NCBI GenBank assembly: GCA_007134405.1
Contig: SLKW01000079.1
Span: 1-6,888 of the forward strand
Length of the DNA stretch: 6,888 nucleotides
Direction of reading: 5' to 3'
DNA from: Paracoccaceae bacterium
Lineage (GTDB): Bacteria > Pseudomonadota > Alphaproteobacteria > Rhodobacterales > Rhodobacteraceae
Shown: one piece after another, positions 5,750 through 6,888 of the stretch
Numbering within the stretch: the first letter of the stretch is position 1
Layout of the letters: each line of letters opens with the position of its first letter
Position numbers and translations under genes: made by a program
The notes under the pieces: generated by a model
Database searches by the model: none
What the model saw: only the letters and a program-made list of their open reading frames with translations
What the model was told of the DNA's origin: nothing

Positions 5750-6888
5750 TGACCCAGCCTTTCCAGAAGCGCCGGCACGTGGACCTGGTCGGATTTGTAG
5801 TTGCCCGACAGCACATGCATGACCAGGTTGATGCCGAACCGCAGCGACATTTCCCGCTGCCGCTCGCCGGTCGCGCCGCGGCCGACCGGCAGCATCGGCA
5901 TTCCCGAGGCATCGACAGCCCAGGCCGCTGCCCAGTCATTGGCGCCGATCACCACCGGCGTGACGCCGTCGTTGAGGTTGCGAAACGGCATTCCCTCGGC
6001 GCGCACCGCATCGGGAGGCGCGGCCTCGACCCAGACCGTGCTGCCTGCATGACGGCCGGGAAAGTCGCCCAGCAGGTAGAATGTCCGCGTTAGCACATGG
6101 TCGGAGGGCACGGGTTCGAGCGGCGGCACATCCAACCCCGCAGCAATCGCCTGCAGCCGCCGCGCCGCGGGGGTGGTGCCGGTCGTCAGTCGGGCGACCT
6201 CGGCGTCGCGGGTGTCGAAAAGGATCAACCCGCCCGAGCGCAGATAGCGGTTGAGCCGCACGTAGGCCTCGGGCGACGGGATCGGGCTGGTCTCCAGCAC
6301 GGGCCAGTAGAGGAAGGGAAAGACCGACAGCTCGTCGGTCTCGGGATTGACCGCCATCGGCGCTGCCGGCTCGACCGAGGTGCGACGGTAGAGCGCATCC
6401 GAAAGGCCCTTCAAACCGGCCTGGGCGATCTCGTCAATGCGCGCCTCGCCGGTCGTGACATGCGCCAGGACAACCGACTCGGTCGCCTGCAGGATACGGG
6501 GATCGAGCGACGCGTCATCCGCCTGCGCGGGCGGTACGGGAAAGAGCGCCAGCGCCCCGAGCACCGCCGCGACGCGCACCAGCCGGCCGCCCAGGGCCAG
6601 GGTCGCCAGCACGTCGATCATCAGCGCCAGGGCGGCGAGCGACAGCAGGTATCCCGCCAGGGGCATTTCGGGTCGCGCGAGGCCCGTCTCGATCGGCACC
6701 GTCGCAGGCCAGTCGGCCGGTTGCAGCCGCGTCTGGGGCGTTGTCGCGTTCAGCGCGACACGCTGCTCGCGCGCGGAATAAAGACCCGGCAGCAATTCGG
6801 CATTGGTCCCGTCGGCCCCGGTCAGCGCGTCAGCCAGCGCCTCGCCCGACACCGAAGGACGGTCCGCGGCGCGATGCAGCAGGCCAAA
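5746..6888 (-). CDS. DUF4159 / BatA-like membrane protein, C-terminal part
   Basis: The frame is open to the right edge, so the start lies outside the window; 380 residues are visible and family members are commonly about 900. Numbering is within the visible part. Residues 1-70 (beginning FGLLHRAADRPSV) are the tail of a preceding, probably periplasmic domain. Membrane segment 75-98 (MPLAGYLLSLAALALMIDVL) is followed by a second hydrophobic stretch at 105-118 ending in FPVPPAQADD. From about residue 128 to the end is DUF4159: VVLAHVTTGEARIDEIAQAG, FPFLYWPVLE, YLRSGGLILFDTRD, then the diagnostic ending FGINLVMHVLSGNYKSDQVH, VPALLERLG. LILFDTRD resembles an amidotransferase-like Rossmann core, but no cysteine is visible. 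GTG 6852 is not the start, because coding sequence continues upstream of it. Genes of this family usually sit with moxR and DUF58 genes, which would lie to the right. The molecular function of DUF4159 is unknown. Confidence 0.9.
   Translation of the reverse strand, partial: FGLLHRAADRPSVSGEALADALTGADGTNAELLPGLYSAREQRVALNATTPQTRLQPADWPATVPIETGLARPEMPLAGYLLSLAALALMIDVLATLALGGRLVRVAAVLGALALFPVPPAQADDASLDPRILQATESVVLAHVTTGEARIDEIAQAGLKGLSDALYRRTSVEPAAPMAVNPETDELSVFPFLYWPVLETSPIPSPEAYVRLNRYLRSGGLILFDTRDAEVARLTTGTTPAARRLQAIAAGLDVPPLEPVPSDHVLTRTFYLLGDFPGRHAGSTVWVEAAPPDAVRAEGMPFRNLNDGVTPVVIGANDWAAAWAVDASGMPMLPVGRGATGERQREMSLRFGINLVMHVLSGNYKSDQVHVPALLERLGQ

Noticed and set aside
4811..5752. A 313-codon plus-strand reading frame opposite the VWA gene
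   Set aside because: It lies almost wholly antisense to a gene with clear domains. Its product has no recognisable motif and is rich in R, Q, H and P, typical of a shadow frame in GC-rich DNA.
5295..5939. A 214-codon minus-strand frame spanning the DUF4159/VWA junction
   Set aside because: It is out of frame with both real genes and its product is R/G/A-rich without motifs. It is a shadow of the two genes and not a frameshifted product.
1..6888. CRISPR array, insertion sequence, phage or toxin-antitoxin genes
   Set aside because: No direct-repeat series, transposase motif or terminal inverted repeat was seen. Almost every base belongs to chromosomal-type genes of similar composition, so there is no sign of recent transfer.

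Overview
The window is GC-rich (about two thirds G+C by eye) and densely coding. It most likely comes from an alphaproteobacterium of the Rhodobacterales (Roseobacter/Rhodobacter type). The reasons are the alphaproteobacterial IF-1 sequence, the order infA-maf-RNase E/G-yacG, and a facing DUF4159 / von Willebrand A membrane-protein pair of the kind found beside MoxR ATPases in that group. The taxonomic call is inference from protein sequence and gene order.

Plus strand, 1-3589. The last 12 codons of an unidentified gene run into a GNAT acetyltransferase (38-628) and a nitrilase-superfamily amidohydrolase (625-1521), which look like a two-enzyme unit. A 76-base gap holds the infA leader, with two hairpins, a weak promoter candidate and a good Shine-Dalgarno. 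Then come infA (1598-1816), maf (1816-2385), a compact RNase E/G (2382-3413) and yacG (3410-3589). These last four form one apparent operon in which each stop overlaps the next start. It joins translation initiation, nucleotide-pool/septum functions, RNA processing and gyrase control: housekeeping proteins with no common pathway.

Minus strand, 3665-6888. A convergent gap of 75 bases separates this from a second operon read leftward. A gene entering from the right edge encodes the C-terminal 380 residues of a BatA-like/DUF4159 membrane protein (5746-6888). It overlaps by 4 bases a 694-residue membrane protein (3665-5749) with a complete-looking VWA metal site, a class I glutamine-amidotransferase-like fold without any cysteine, and a C-terminal membrane anchor. 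The two are predicted to display large domains in the periplasm and probably work with a MoxR ATPase and a DUF58 protein encoded beyond the right edge. Their biochemical role is not established.

No tRNA, rRNA, CRISPR array, insertion sequence, phage gene or attachment site was seen. The least understood parts are the DUF4159/VWA pair, the acetyltransferase/nitrilase pair, and a possible nine-codon leader ORF in front of infA.
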